Positions 1-8,495 of a stretch of 35,043 bases of DNA are shown piece after piece. The stretch is from contig JAFGNN010000043.1 of the NCBI GenBank assembly GCA_016926955.1, forward strand, positions 1-35,043, in the 5' to 3' direction. Each line of letters starts with the position of its first letter. Within the stretch, counting starts at the first letter, position 1. The stretch is from Spirochaetales bacterium (GTDB lineage: Bacteria > Spirochaetota > Spirochaetia > Treponematales > UBA12059). Under the pieces are notes generated by a model. That model was given only the letters and a program-made list of their open reading frames with translations. It made no database searches and was not told the DNA's origin. Both the position numbers and the translations under genes were made by a program.

Positions 1-860
1 AGGCGTTGATGACGTAGATGCGGTTGTCGGGCAGGACCCAGGTCCGGAAGCTGCCGTCCGCGGGCGAGTAGCGGACGAGTCCCGTTCCCCAGGCGCCGAA
101 CCAGAGGTTGCCCCGGGCGTCCTCGGCTATGGATTGCAGCGAGGCCGAGGCGGGCGGTCCTTCGCCGCCGGCTCGCGGCCACCGGTCGAAGCGGTCGCGC
201 TCGTAGTCGTAGGTGGCCAGGCCGCCGCCGGTGAAGCCGATCCAGAGCGTCCCGCGAGAATCGAGCAGCATCGAGCGGACCGTGTTGTTCGGTATCGAGT
301 GCGGGTCCTCCGGGTCGTGGAGGTAGCGTTCGAAGGCTCCGGTCTCTTCGTCGAGCCGCGAGAGGCCGTTGAGCGTGCCGGCCCAGAGCCGGCCCTTGGC
401 GTCCCGGGCTATCGCGATGACCAGGTCGTTCGAGAGCGAGTCGGGGCGGGCCGGATCGTAGACATAACGGGTGAAGGTTTCCGTCCCGATGTCGAAGCGG
501 TTGAGGCCGTTGTAGGTTCCGACCCATAGCACGTCGCCGGCGTCGAGGAAGAGGGTTTGCACCAGGCTGCCAGACAGCGAATTCTCGTCGAAGGGCTCGT
601 TTTCGAAGGTGCGGAACGCGGAGCCGTCGTAGCGGGCGAGCCCGCCCTGGGTGCCCAGCCAGATGAAGCCCTTGGAGTCCTGCGCGATGCTGGACACGGA
701 GGCGTTGACCAGGCCGTCCTTGGCCGAAAGCACAGCGAAGGCGGCCACATCGTCGCGCGGCGTCGTCTCGGCCGGCGCGGCGAACGGGGCGACGAGCGCG
801 AGGGCGAGCGCTGCCGCCTGGCGAAGCGGGAAGCCCGGATTCCGGATGGTGGCTGGCATG
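1..860 (-). CDS. Two-component-regulator propeller sensor, N-terminal part (runs off the left edge)
   Basis: The minus-strand frame from the ATG at 860 stays open to the window edge, giving about 286 residues. The first 30 residues look like a signal peptide (Ala/Leu-rich core ending in APAE). The rest is a series of roughly 45-50-residue repeats of the form 'D..G.lWvGT..GL.RyD': GFIWLGTQGGLARYDG, DVLWVGTYNGLNRFD, GRLWAGTLNGLSRLD, GTLWIGFTGGGLATYD and NLWFGAWGTGLVRYS. These are the Reg_prop beta-propeller blades found in periplasmic sensor regions. In known families such propellers are followed by a Y_Y_Y domain, one membrane helix and a histidine kinase, GGDEF or hybrid output domain. That output part lies outside the window, so the class cannot be decided. 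The start has no Shine-Dalgarno; a TAGAAT hexamer lies 7 bases upstream. Confidence 0.85.
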
Positions 861-867
861 GGGAGAA

Positions 868-873
868 TTCTAG
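868..873 (-). promoter_or_regulatory. Candidate -10 element of the propeller sensor, close to a leaderless start
   Basis: Read on the minus strand the hexamer is TAGAAT, with only seven bases (TCTCCCC) before the ATG at 860. No clear -35 is seen 17-18 bases upstream (TGGATC at best). If used, the transcript would start at or within a few bases of the ATG. Confidence 0.4.
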
Positions 874-923
874 TCGAAGGCCGCACGCCGATCCATACCC
901 GCGCGTCCGCCTTCGCCCGCGAT

Positions 924-953
924 TTGACGCGGTCCGCCAGTCGGCGCTAGGGT
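924..953 (+). promoter_or_regulatory. Candidate sigma-70-type promoter for the OmpA-like gene
   Basis: TTGACG (924-929) and TAGGGT (948-953) are separated by 18 bases and lie about 90 bases upstream of the ATG at 1044. This is the best promoter match in the 861-1043 intergenic stretch. Transcripts would diverge from the minus-strand propeller gene. Confidence 0.5.
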
Positions 954-1043
954 GGTGCCGTCCGACGCATCGCCGCGGCGGCGGAGCCGGGTGGCGCAGG
1001 CTTCCGCCGGTCCCGGCCGAAAATCAGGAAAACGGAGGAAACC

Positions 1044-1883
1044 ATGGCCTTTACCGACGCCGACTTCATATCCAAAGAGGATCACGAGCTCGATTACGTG
1101 CTGCGCAAGTGGAGGAAGCGGGGCACCGCAGCGAATCGCGCGGTCCTTGTCGAGGCGCTCGACCGTTTCAACGCCGACAAGGCCTGGGAGCCCCATACGC
1201 GGGCCAAATTCTACGAGTTCGCCGAACGCGACGGCCTGATCGGACGCCTCGAGGGCGCGGACGCCGCCACGGCAACGCGCGTCTCCGAGGCCGGCACGTC
1301 CGCGCCCCGCCGTTTCCGCTGGTGGTGGCTCCTGGTCCTCGCGGCGCTCGTCGTCATCGCCTTGCTCCTGCTCAGGTACTGCGGCGCGTGCTCGTCCCCG
1401 TCCGTCGTCGCGGGCGTTCCGGCCGCGGCAGCCGCTGCCCCGGCCGCGGGCGCTCCGGCCGCCGTCTCCGCGTCAGCCCCCGCTCCTTCGGCTCCGGCCG
1501 ACGCGGTTCCGGCGAAGCGCGCCCTCTCGCTCGAAGCGCTCCCCGCGGCCTCGCTCTCCATACGTTTTCTGCCCGACTCGAGCGAGCTCCTCGCGCCGGG
1601 CTCGGAAGCCGCCCTCCCGGCCCTCGCCGCGGCTCTCAAGGCTTTCGACGGGGGAACGCTCGTCCTGGTCGGCCACGCGGCCGGCGTCGGCCGACCCGAA
1701 GGCGAACTCCGCGTCTCCGAAGGGCGCGCACGCTTCGTCGCGTCGTTCCTGGAAACGGCGGGATTGCCCTCCGGCCTCGCGATCCGGATCGAGGCCCGCG
1801 GCTCCTCCGAACCCGTGACGGTACCGGGAGGCGTCGAGGCGTCCCGCGCGGCGAGCCGCCGCGTCGAGGTGCGGGTCGAGTAG
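1044..1883 (+). CDS. OmpA-like C-terminal domain protein with one internal membrane helix
   Basis: 279 residues. The start is preceded by a clear GGAGG 4-5 bases upstream. Layout: a charged N-terminal region (1-90) of unknown type with no signal peptide, a Trp/Leu/Val membrane helix at about 96-115, an Ala/Pro-rich linker (125-165), then a periplasmic OmpA/MotB-like peptidoglycan-binding domain (about 175-279). That domain shows the family pattern: a beta strand with 'IRFLPDSSEL', 'LVLVGHAAGVG', a Ser/Arg-rich helix start 'LRVSEGRARFVASFL', and 'IEARGSSEPV'. The predicted topology is N-terminus inside with the OmpA-like domain outside the inner membrane, as in MotB or type VI TssL-like anchors rather than outer-membrane OmpA. 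Its partner is unknown. It is flanked by the sensor (divergent) and the methyltransferase-like gene. Confidence 0.8.
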   Translation: MAFTDADFISKEDHELDYVLRKWRKRGTAANRAVLVEALDRFNADKAWEPHTRAKFYEFAERDGLIGRLEGADAATATRVSEAGTSAPRRFRWWWLLVLAALVVIALLLLRYCGACSSPSVVAGVPAAAAAAPAAGAPAAVSASAPAPSAPADAVPAKRALSLEALPAASLSIRFLPDSSELLAPGSEAALPALAAALKAFDGGTLVLVGHAAGVGRPEGELRVSEGRARFVASFLETAGLPSGLAIRIEARGSSEPVTVPGGVEASRAASRRVEVRVE

Positions 1884-2034
1884 CCGCGCGGTCAGGGGCG
1901 CCTTCGAGCGCCGCCGACAGGCAGAGGCTCCGCGCGAACGTTTTTTCGCTCCCGGCTCCTCCGGGGCGGGTTATAGTGGCATCCATGCGCCTCGCCGCCG
2001 TCTCCGGACGCCGGCGGGCGCGCGGAGGGTGCGC

Positions 2035-2634
2035 TTGCTCCTTGTCCTCGCGGGCTGCTCGGGATTCTTCCTCATGGCGCTTTCCGGGCTCGCGGAGGGG
2101 CGCGGGCGGAGACTTCCGCGCGTGCTTCTCGCGTCCGGCTCCTTCATCGCGTTCGCCCCTGCCTTCATCCTGCTCGCGGCCGCGGGGCCGCGCCTCGCGC
2201 TTCCCGGCGCCCTCCGCCTCGCGGCGCTCCTCCTCTCCGTTCCCGCCGCCTGGCTGCTCTTCCGCGCCCTGGTCCTCGATCTCCGTCCGCCGCGCCACCC
2301 GGCCGCCGCCGGACCCGCCGACCCCGCGCCGAGCGGCCCGCGGGTTCCGCCCGGGGCCGGCCCCCGCTTCCTGTCGGAACGCGGCCTCTACGCCCTCTGC
2401 AGGCATCCCGGCGTGCCGGCGCTCTGCGGCTTCCAGGCCTGTGTCGCCCTCGCGGCGGCCTCGCGCGGTCTCCTCGTCGCCCTCGCGCCCTGGACCGCCT
2501 GCAATCTGGCCCTCGCGGCGCTCGAGGACAGCTTCACCTTCCCCGCCGTCTTCGGGGACGCGTACAGCGGCTACCGCGCCCGCGTCCCCTTCATGATCCC
2601 GAACGCCATCCGCCACGTCAGGAGGAAGCCATGA
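2035..2634 (+). CDS. Small membrane protein of the isoprenylcysteine/PEMT-type methyltransferase superfamily
   Basis: About 199 residues with four or five hydrophobic segments. The C-terminal half shows the superfamily pattern: an Arg-His-Pro motif (LCRHPGVPALCGF), two further hydrophobic stretches, then 'EDSFTFPAVFGDAYSGYRARVPFMIP'-type residues (split in the sequence as an acidic residue, G-x-Y-x-x-Y-R and V-P-F-x-x-P). These motifs form the SAM-binding end in isoprenylcysteine carboxyl methyltransferase-like, NnrU and PEMT-type proteins. The methylated substrate cannot be predicted. Start choice: GGAGG at 2024-2028 is six bases before a TTG at 2035 but touches the GTG at 2029, so TTG is preferred; GTG 2029 is the alternative. 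The stop overlaps the GH3 ATG (ATGA), so the two genes are translationally coupled. Confidence 0.65.
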   Translation: MLLVLAGCSGFFLMALSGLAEGRGRRLPRVLLASGSFIAFAPAFILLAAAGPRLALPGALRLAALLLSVPAAWLLFRALVLDLRPPRHPAAAGPADPAPSGPRVPPGAGPRFLSERGLYALCRHPGVPALCGFQACVALAAASRGLLVALAPWTACNLALAALEDSFTFPAVFGDAYSGYRARVPFMIPNAIRHVRRKP

Positions 2635-4238
2635 GCGAGGCAGCGAGACTGGTCCGCGAGGGCCGCACGAAGGAATTGTGGGAACGCTACTGCGGCTACC
2701 TGGATTTCGATCCGAAGGCTTTCATGGACGTCCAGCGGAAGCTGCTCGCGGAGCAGCTCGGGCGCGCGCTGCCCTCGGCGCTCTGGACCCGGCTCTCCAG
2801 GGGACGTCGGCCGAAGGATGCCGACGAACTCAGGCGTACCGTCCCGCTGACAAGCTACCGTGACTACGCCGAGAGCCTGCTCCCGCGCGACGAGTCCGTG
2901 CTGGCCGGCAAGCCGCGCATGTGGGTCCGCACCTCGGGCCGCTCCGGCGAGTACGACGCCAAGTGGGTGCCGTGGTCGGACGCGATGTACGAGGAGGTCG
3001 GCACGGCCTTCCTCGCGGCCTTCATCGTCGCCTCCGCCAAGCGCAAGGGCGACGTGAGCCTCCGCGAGGGCATGACCTTCCCCTACCTGCTGGCGCCCAC
3101 GCCCTACATCTCCGGCGTCATCAGCGAGGCCATGCTCGAGGCCTTCCCCTTCAAGGTGCTGCCGAAGCTCGAGGACGCCTATGCCATGGACTTCCAGGAG
3201 CGGATCATGGCGGCTTTCGAGAAGTCGCTCTCAGAAGGGCTCGACTTCTTCTGGGGCATGACGAGCATCCTCATGAAGCTGGGCGAGCGTTTCGGCTCGC
3301 GCGAAAAAGGCGCCTCGCCCATGAAGCTGCCGAAGGATCCGCGCGCGCTGTTCCGCATCGTCAAGGCGCTCGCCAAGGCGGGCCTCGCGGGCCGCGGCCT
3401 CATGCCCAAGGACATCTGGAAGGTGAAGGGCGCCATCTGCGGCGGCATGGACACGGCACTGCTCAAGGACAAGGTGGCGGAGCTGTGGGGAGTCGAGCCG
3501 ATGGAGGGCTACGGCTGCACCGAGTTCGGCGCCATCGCCTTCCAGTCCTGGTCGCGGCGCGGCATGACCTTCTACCCCTACATGAATTTCTGGGAGTTTG
3601 TCGACGAGAAGGACTACAGGCGCAGCCTCGAGGATCCGGAGTTCGTCGCGCCTTCCCGCTTCATGGACGAGGTGGAGGCTGGCGCGGAATACGTCCTCGT
3701 CGGCACCAACTTCCACGGCGGATCCATGCTCCGCTACGTGCTCGGCGATCTGGTCCGCATCGACGCGCTGGAGGACGCGGAAGGAGGCATCCGCCTGCCG
3801 CAGATGACCTTCTCGTCGCGCATCGACGGCCTCATCGACATCGCGGGCTTCACGCGGCTGACCGAGAAGACCATCTGGACCGCCATCGAGCGGAGCGGGG
3901 TGAGGTACGAGGACTGGTCCGCGCGCAAGGAGACCGTCGGCGAGCGCCCGGTGCTCAGGCTCTACCTGGAGACCAAGGGCGACGAACGGAGCGCCGGCGA
4001 GCTCGCCTCGCTCGTCCACGCGAAGCTCCGCGAGCTGGACGCCCCGTACCGCGACATGGAGGACCTGGCCGGCATGAGGCCCCTCGAGGTGACGCTGTTC
4101 TCCAAGGGAACCTTCGCGCGCTATTTCGCCGAGCGGCAGGCCGCGGGCGCCGACCTGGCGCACACGAAGCCCCCGCACGTGAACGCGCCCGACCGCGTCG
4201 TCGAGAGCCTCGTCCGCATGAGCGACTGGAAAATCTAG
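2631..4238 (+). CDS. GH3-family acyl-adenylating enzyme
   Basis: 535 residues, close to the usual length of GH3 proteins (auxin/jasmonate-amido synthetase family of the ANL adenylating superfamily). Visible motifs are the Ser/Gly-rich phosphate loop 'TSGRSGEYDAKWVPWS' at about 101-116, the adenylate-binding 'GYGCTEFG' at about 293-300, and a C-terminal region with 'YVLVGTNFHGGSMLRYVLGD' and 'FSSRIDGLIDIAGFTRLTEK', as in the GH3 hinge and C-terminal domain. The family activates a carboxylic acid with ATP and transfers the acyl group to an amine or thiol. Bacterial members are mostly uncharacterised, so the substrate is unknown. The start has AGGAGG six bases upstream. It overlaps the membrane methyltransferase-like gene by four bases and is followed after six bases by a histidine kinase, suggesting one operon. 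Confidence 0.85.
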   Translation: MSEAARLVREGRTKELWERYCGYLDFDPKAFMDVQRKLLAEQLGRALPSALWTRLSRGRRPKDADELRRTVPLTSYRDYAESLLPRDESVLAGKPRMWVRTSGRSGEYDAKWVPWSDAMYEEVGTAFLAAFIVASAKRKGDVSLREGMTFPYLLAPTPYISGVISEAMLEAFPFKVLPKLEDAYAMDFQERIMAAFEKSLSEGLDFFWGMTSILMKLGERFGSREKGASPMKLPKDPRALFRIVKALAKAGLAGRGLMPKDIWKVKGAICGGMDTALLKDKVAELWGVEPMEGYGCTEFGAIAFQSWSRRGMTFYPYMNFWEFVDEKDYRRSLEDPEFVAPSRFMDEVEAGAEYVLVGTNFHGGSMLRYVLGDLVRIDALEDAEGGIRLPQMTFSSRIDGLIDIAGFTRLTEKTIWTAIERSGVRYEDWSARKETVGERPVLRLYLETKGDERSAGELASLVHAKLRELDAPYRDMEDLAGMRPLEVTLFSKGTFARYFAERQAAGADLAHTKPPHVNAPDRVVESLVRMSDWKI

Positions 4239-4244
4239 CGAACG

Positions 4245-7226
4245 ATGCAGAACCTCGCCACGGCGGTCAAGCTGGTAGCCCTCGCGAGCTACCTCGCGCT
4301 CGCCCTCCTGACCCTGCGGAGCGCCGCCGCCCCGCGGATCCGGGTCTTCTTCTCGATCTACCTCTTCGGCATGCTCTTCTGGCAGGCCGGATCGGCGGGC
4401 GTCAACTTCGCGCGCGACCCGGGCACGGCCCTGACGCTGTACAACCTGATGCTGGCGTTCTCGGGGCTCTACACCATCCTCTTCTTCCCCTTCACGCGGG
4501 CCCTGCTCGGCATCGAGGGACAGAGGATACAGACGGCGCTGGCCTACCTGGTGTGCGCCGTGCAGTTCGCGAGCGGCCTGGCCGGGCTCCAGCTCGATAC
4601 GGTGGAGCTCGGGCGCGCCGGTTACTGGGTGCCGGTGTACTCGAGCCGGCTCATGTACGTCCTCTCGGGTCTTTCGTTCCTGTTCTGGGGCCTCGGCTTC
4701 GCGAACCTGGTGCGGGCGCTCGCCCGCAAGCCCAGCCCGGTGCAACGAAACCGCATCCGCTACATCCTGATCGGCGCGGCCGTGACCATAGTCGGCGCCG
4801 CCACCAACCTGACGCCCCTGCGGGACTATCCGGTGGACATCACCGCGAACCTGGCCAGCGCGGCCATCATCGGCTACGCCGTCGTCCGCCACCGCCTGCT
4901 GGACCTCCGCGCTCTAATCGCGCGTAGCCTCATCTACTCGATCCTGACCGCGACCCTGGTCGGGCTGTATCTCGGCTTCATCTTCGGCCTCGAAGGGCTG
5001 CTCTCGCGGGGCGGGGCCTACTCGAGCCCCCTCTACGGGGCCTTTGCCATCGTAGCCCTTGCCGGCATCTTCCTGCCCCTCAGGAACCTCCTTCAGCGCG
5101 TCCTCGACCGCATCTTCTTCAGGGAACGCGGCGAGTACCAGACGGCGCTCGAGCTTTTCAGCCGCGAGTTGGCCTCGCTCTACGACGCCGAGCCGATAGC
5201 GGACCTGGTCTGCAGGGTCGTCGAGCAGGGCATAAAGCCGGAATTCGTCGCCATGCTGGTCCCCGATTCCGCCTTGAGGCGCTACCGGGTCCTTCGGGCG
5301 ACGGGGCCGGAGCGTCCCGACCCGGAGACGCTCGCGCAGGACACGGCCTCGCCGCTCTCCGCCCTGCTCCTGGATCGTCGCGCCCCGGTGCTGAGGGAGG
5401 ACGTCCAATCGGAGGCCGTGTCGGAATCCGTAACGTCGGGACCCGGGTCGGTCTTCGCGAACGGCGCCGTAGCCCTGGTGGCGCCTGTCACCCTCGAGGA
5501 CCGCATGCCCGCCCTCCTGGCGCTCGGCCAGAAACGCTCGGGCGCCATCTACGGAAGCGAGGACCTTTCGTTCCTGTCCACGCTCGCGAGCCAGGCCGCG
5601 ACCGCCATGGACCGCAGCGACATCTTCCTCGGCATCAGGCGCCGCCTGTCCGAACAGACCCTGCTCTTCGTGCTGTCGGAGAAATTCCGCGACGTTTCCG
5701 ACTTTCCGGCGGTCATGGATTCCGTCACCGGCGTCCTTGCGGATTTCCTGGGCCGGGAGCACTGCGCCATCGCGTGGTTCGAGTCGGGGGGCGCCACCCG
5801 GCTGTTCGCGCGCGGCAGGCTCGGCTTCGCCGCGGGCGAGGCGCTCGCGGCCGTCAGGCCCCTGCTCGAGATCGCCGGGGCGAGCCCCGCTCCCGGCATG
5901 GACCTCCGGACCCTCGCGCTCGAATCGCTGCGCGCGAGAGGCGTGCTCGCTCCGGAGGACGAAGCGACGGCCGCGTCCTTCGCGTGGGTGCCGCTCGGCG
6001 GACCCGGGCTCTGGCTCGGCGTGCTCGCCATATCCGGCCGCCGTTCGGGCGGACCCTACGACGAACGGGACGACGAGATTTTCGCGGCCATCCGCTCCAT
6101 CGTCTCGCAGGGCATGTCCCTTCACCGCAGCATCGTCACCCTGACGAACATGGAGCGCTACAACGAGCGCATACTTTCCAGCCTCGACGACATGGGCGAC
6201 ACCCTGCTCGTCGTCGACTCGCGCTTCCGGATAGAGCGAGCCAGTGACGCAGCCGCCCGCCTGCTCGGCCGCTCCGTCGAGGAGCTCCTGGGGCTCTCCT
6301 TCGGACGCGTCATCGACGCCGAGGAAGAGCTCGCCGACCGCAAGACCTTCTTCCGTCTGCTGGAAGCGGGCCCCCTGTCGAACCGCGAGGCGCGTTACCG
6401 GAACGCGCGGGGCGTGGCGGTTCCCATGCTCCTTTCGGCCTCGCTCATGCCGGCCGAGGCCGGCGAGAATCAGCGGGCGGTCATAGTCGCGCGCGACATC
6501 ACCGAGCGGCGGGAGGCGGAGGAATCGGCCAAGAACCTGCTCCTCGTGCAGGAGATTCACCATCGCATCAAGAACAACCTGCAGGTGATCTCGAGCCTGC
6601 TCGCGCTCCAGTCGCACTATGTCGAGGATGAGGCCATCCAGGAGATGTTCCGGGAGAGCCGCAACCGGGTCCGCTCGATGGCCCTGCTCCACGAGAAGCT
6701 CTACCAGTCGCAGACTCCCTCGCGCATCGACTTCGGCGAGTATCTGGGCGACCTCGCCGGCGCACTTCTCGGTACCTATTCGAGCGAGTCGGGCAGGGTG
6801 AACGTTCGGGTGGACGTGAAAGGAATCGAGCTCGGCATGGACAGCGCCGTACCGTGCGGACTCGTGGTCGGAGAGCTTGTGTCCAACGCCTTCAAGCACG
6901 CGTTCCCTGACGGCCGCGAGGGCCTTGTCGTCATCCGCCTGCGCGAACTGGGTATCGGGGAAGCGGAGGCGGAGGCGCGGCCCGGCGAGTCGGTCCGGGA
7001 CCGCGCCGAAGCGCAGGAGCGCCGCTTCCGCCTCGAAATCGAGGACAACGGTGTCGGTTTCGCGTGCCCGACGGATCTCCGCGCCATCAGGACCCTCGGT
7101 CTCAAGATCGTGTGGACGCTCGCCTCGCAGTTGCGCGGTACGGTACGTGTCGAGGACGCGGGGCCCGGCAGCCGTTTCGTCATCGACTTCCTGGAGCGGA
7201 AGGGCCGGAAAATTCTTGCCCGGTAG
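4245..7226 (+). CDS. Multi-sensor membrane histidine kinase (7TM-like, GAF, GAF, PAS, HisKA_2, HATPase)
   Basis: 993 residues. About eight or nine membrane segments lie in residues 4-282, resembling the histidine-kinase N-terminal 7TM region. Two GAF-like domains follow (about 300-455 and 465-635), then a PAS domain (about 650-760, ending in the typical 'VARDITERREAEE'). The phosphoacceptor box reads EIHHRIKNNLQVISSLLALQ with the acceptor His near 772, which marks the HisKA_2/HWE-like class. The ATPase domain shows 'GELVSNAFKHAF', 'DNGVGF' and 'LGLKIV'. A charged insertion (about 908-925) sits inside the ATPase domain. No receiver domain is fused. The start follows the GH3 stop by six bases with no clear Shine-Dalgarno, so it is probably coupled. 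The downstream LuxR-type regulator also lacks a receiver, so the cognate response regulator is not obvious here. Confidence 0.9.
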   Translation: MQNLATAVKLVALASYLALALLTLRSAAAPRIRVFFSIYLFGMLFWQAGSAGVNFARDPGTALTLYNLMLAFSGLYTILFFPFTRALLGIEGQRIQTALAYLVCAVQFASGLAGLQLDTVELGRAGYWVPVYSSRLMYVLSGLSFLFWGLGFANLVRALARKPSPVQRNRIRYILIGAAVTIVGAATNLTPLRDYPVDITANLASAAIIGYAVVRHRLLDLRALIARSLIYSILTATLVGLYLGFIFGLEGLLSRGGAYSSPLYGAFAIVALAGIFLPLRNLLQRVLDRIFFRERGEYQTALELFSRELASLYDAEPIADLVCRVVEQGIKPEFVAMLVPDSALRRYRVLRATGPERPDPETLAQDTASPLSALLLDRRAPVLREDVQSEAVSESVTSGPGSVFANGAVALVAPVTLEDRMPALLALGQKRSGAIYGSEDLSFLSTLASQAATAMDRSDIFLGIRRRLSEQTLLFVLSEKFRDVSDFPAVMDSVTGVLADFLGREHCAIAWFESGGATRLFARGRLGFAAGEALAAVRPLLEIAGASPAPGMDLRTLALESLRARGVLAPEDEATAASFAWVPLGGPGLWLGVLAISGRRSGGPYDERDDEIFAAIRSIVSQGMSLHRSIVTLTNMERYNERILSSLDDMGDTLLVVDSRFRIERASDAAARLLGRSVEELLGLSFGRVIDAEEELADRKTFFRLLEAGPLSNREARYRNARGVAVPMLLSASLMPAEAGENQRAVIVARDITERREAEESAKNLLLVQEIHHRIKNNLQVISSLLALQSHYVEDEAIQEMFRESRNRVRSMALLHEKLYQSQTPSRIDFGEYLGDLAGALLGTYSSESGRVNVRVDVKGIELGMDSAVPCGLVVGELVSNAFKHAFPDGREGLVVIRLRELGIGEAEAEARPGESVRDRAEAQERRFRLEIEDNGVGFACPTDLRAIRTLGLKIVWTLASQLRGTVRVEDAGPGSRFVIDFLERKGRKILAR

Positions 7227-7260
7227 TCATTTTGTCATGGTTAAAATGGAGAAAATGGAC

Positions 7261-7266
7261 TATAAT
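7261..7266 (+). promoter_or_regulatory. Perfect -10 hexamer just before the PAS-LuxR regulator
   Basis: TATAAT lies eight bases before the ATG at 7275 in a locally A+T-rich patch. A TTGTCA at 7232-7237 is 23 bases away, too far for a normal -35. No Shine-Dalgarno precedes the ATG. A transcript from here would be leaderless or nearly so. Confidence 0.5.
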
Positions 7267-7274
7267 GACTTTCA

Positions 7275-8414
7275 ATGAGCAACAGCATTTCCTTGCCCGG
7301 GCGAGCGAACGCGAGGGCGGCGCTGGGTTCCCGGCATGGCCGCTCCGTGCGACTTGGGGCCGACTTCGGTTCCGGTACCCTGCTCTCGAAGGTCTTCGCT
7401 TCGCTGCGCGTCTGGGCGCTGGTTCTCGACGAGGACTTCGCCGTGCTCAAGGCGAACACGGAGGCCGCCCGCGGGCTTGGCGGAGGAAGCAAGGCGCTCG
7501 CCCGGCGCGACGCCCGGCGGCTCCTGGGCGAGCTCGACCCGGCTGACGTCTTCGAGCGCTTCGCCGGGGAAGCGGACCCCGAGGAGACGCGGGGCTTCGT
7601 TGCCAGGCCGGAGGGCAGCGGGGGGCTCCGGAATTTCCGCTTGCAGGCCCTTCACGATCGCTACGGCCATCGGGGCTACCTGGTCACGGGCGGCGAGGAG
7701 CTGGCCTTAAGCGGCTGCGAGGAGGACGTCGAGACGGCGGTCATGGACGCGCCCCGTCGGACGCTGTCCGGACGCTCCGATCCGGCGGTCATCGTCGAGA
7801 CTTCGCGCTGGACCGTGCTCGAAGGGAACGAGCGCTACGCCGCCTGGGCCGGCGTTCCGCGCGGCTCCCTCAAAGGCGCTTCCCTCGCCCCGCGCTTTCC
7901 CGACGCCGAGTCCTTCTCGGCCTTCCGGCGTGAGGCGGTCGGCCAGACCTTGCGTTCGGGTTGCGGGACGATCGCCGCGCCGCTCGACGACGGGCATGGC
8001 GCCCTGGCCCCGTTCCGCGTCAATTTGATCGCCTTTCGAGTGCCGGGCGAGCTCCGTGACCGGTTGACCATGGTTTTCGAGGACGCAAGCGCCGAGGCGG
8101 CGCGCGACGAGCGGATCGGCCGGCTGGTTGACGACCTGGAGCGCGCCGCCGGCGCCCTCGTGGGGACTTTCCGCTCGAGCGCCCACGCGCGGACGGAAGA
8201 CCGCCGCCTCTCGTCCCTCGGCGCGAGCCAGCGCCAGGTCGCGATCGCGCGGCTGCTCCTCGAAGGGGCAACCACGAAGGAAGCGGCCGTCGCCCTGGAA
8301 CTTTCCGAATCGACCGTGAACAGCCACCTGTCGATGCTGTACCGCAAGCTCGGCACATTCGACCGGGCCGGCTTCATGCGCAAGGTCGCCGAGCGTCGGC
8401 TGCTTCCCGAATAA
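7275..8414 (+). CDS. PAS-like regulator with a C-terminal LuxR-type helix-turn-helix
   Basis: 379 residues. Two PAS-like segments can be seen: about 40-135 ('WALVLDEDFAVLKANTEAAR') and about 158-275 ('DPAVIVETSRWTVLEGNERY'). The C-terminal 65 residues form a LuxR/FixJ-type DNA-binding domain: 'LGASQRQVAIARLLLEGATTKEAAVALELSESTVNSHLSMLYRKLG', in which 'TKEAAVALELSESTVNSHL' is the helix-turn-helix. There is no receiver domain with a phospho-Asp, so activity is probably set by ligand binding to, or partner contact with, the PAS domains rather than by phosphotransfer. It begins 48 bases after the kinase stop, with a TATAAT between and no Shine-Dalgarno. No upstream alternative start is credible in this frame. 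The nearest possible target is the chemoreceptor gene 130 bases downstream, which carries an inverted repeat in its leader. Confidence 0.8.
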   Translation: MSNSISLPGRANARAALGSRHGRSVRLGADFGSGTLLSKVFASLRVWALVLDEDFAVLKANTEAARGLGGGSKALARRDARRLLGELDPADVFERFAGEADPEETRGFVARPEGSGGLRNFRLQALHDRYGHRGYLVTGGEELALSGCEEDVETAVMDAPRRTLSGRSDPAVIVETSRWTVLEGNERYAAWAGVPRGSLKGASLAPRFPDAESFSAFRREAVGQTLRSGCGTIAAPLDDGHGALAPFRVNLIAFRVPGELRDRLTMVFEDASAEAARDERIGRLVDDLERAAGALVGTFRSSAHARTEDRRLSSLGASQRQVAIARLLLEGATTKEAAVALELSESTVNSHLSMLYRKLGTFDRAGFMRKVAERRLLPE

Positions 8415-8418
8415 CCCC

Positions 8419-8436
8419 ACCCCCATAGGGGGAGGG
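8419..8436 (+). terminator. GC-rich hairpin after the LuxR regulator (weak terminator candidate)
   Basis: A C-rich run and a G-rich run separated by ATA form a short stem with an A-A mismatch directly after the stop at 8414. No T-tract follows, so intrinsic termination is doubtful. Confidence 0.3.
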
Positions 8437-8444
8437 TAGACGGA

Positions 8445-8461
8445 TGTCCAGGATCTGGACA
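8445..8461. promoter_or_regulatory. Inverted repeat TGTCCAG-GAT-CTGGACA, possible operator
   Basis: Perfect 7-base arms with a 3-base spacer lie between the LuxR-type regulator and the chemoreceptor, 35 bases upstream of a TATACT -10 candidate (8496-8501). The size fits a dimeric regulator site. The LuxR-type protein just upstream is one candidate binder, by position only. Confidence 0.45.
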
Positions 8462-8495
8462 AAACCTCACAACCATTAATTCTCCAAATAGTCTA

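Noticed and set aside
557-2596. A 679-residue plus-strand frame with the ATG at 1985 and a TATAGT seven bases upstream
   Set aside because: The frame runs through the OmpA-like gene in another phase, is extremely Arg/Ser/Pro-rich and has no domain. The TATAGT may still serve the methyltransferase-like gene.
3231-6899. Two long minus-strand frames (about 550 and 660 residues) opposite the GH3 and kinase genes
   Set aside because: They mirror well-supported genes, contain low-complexity His/Arg/Glu-rich sequence and have no start signals.
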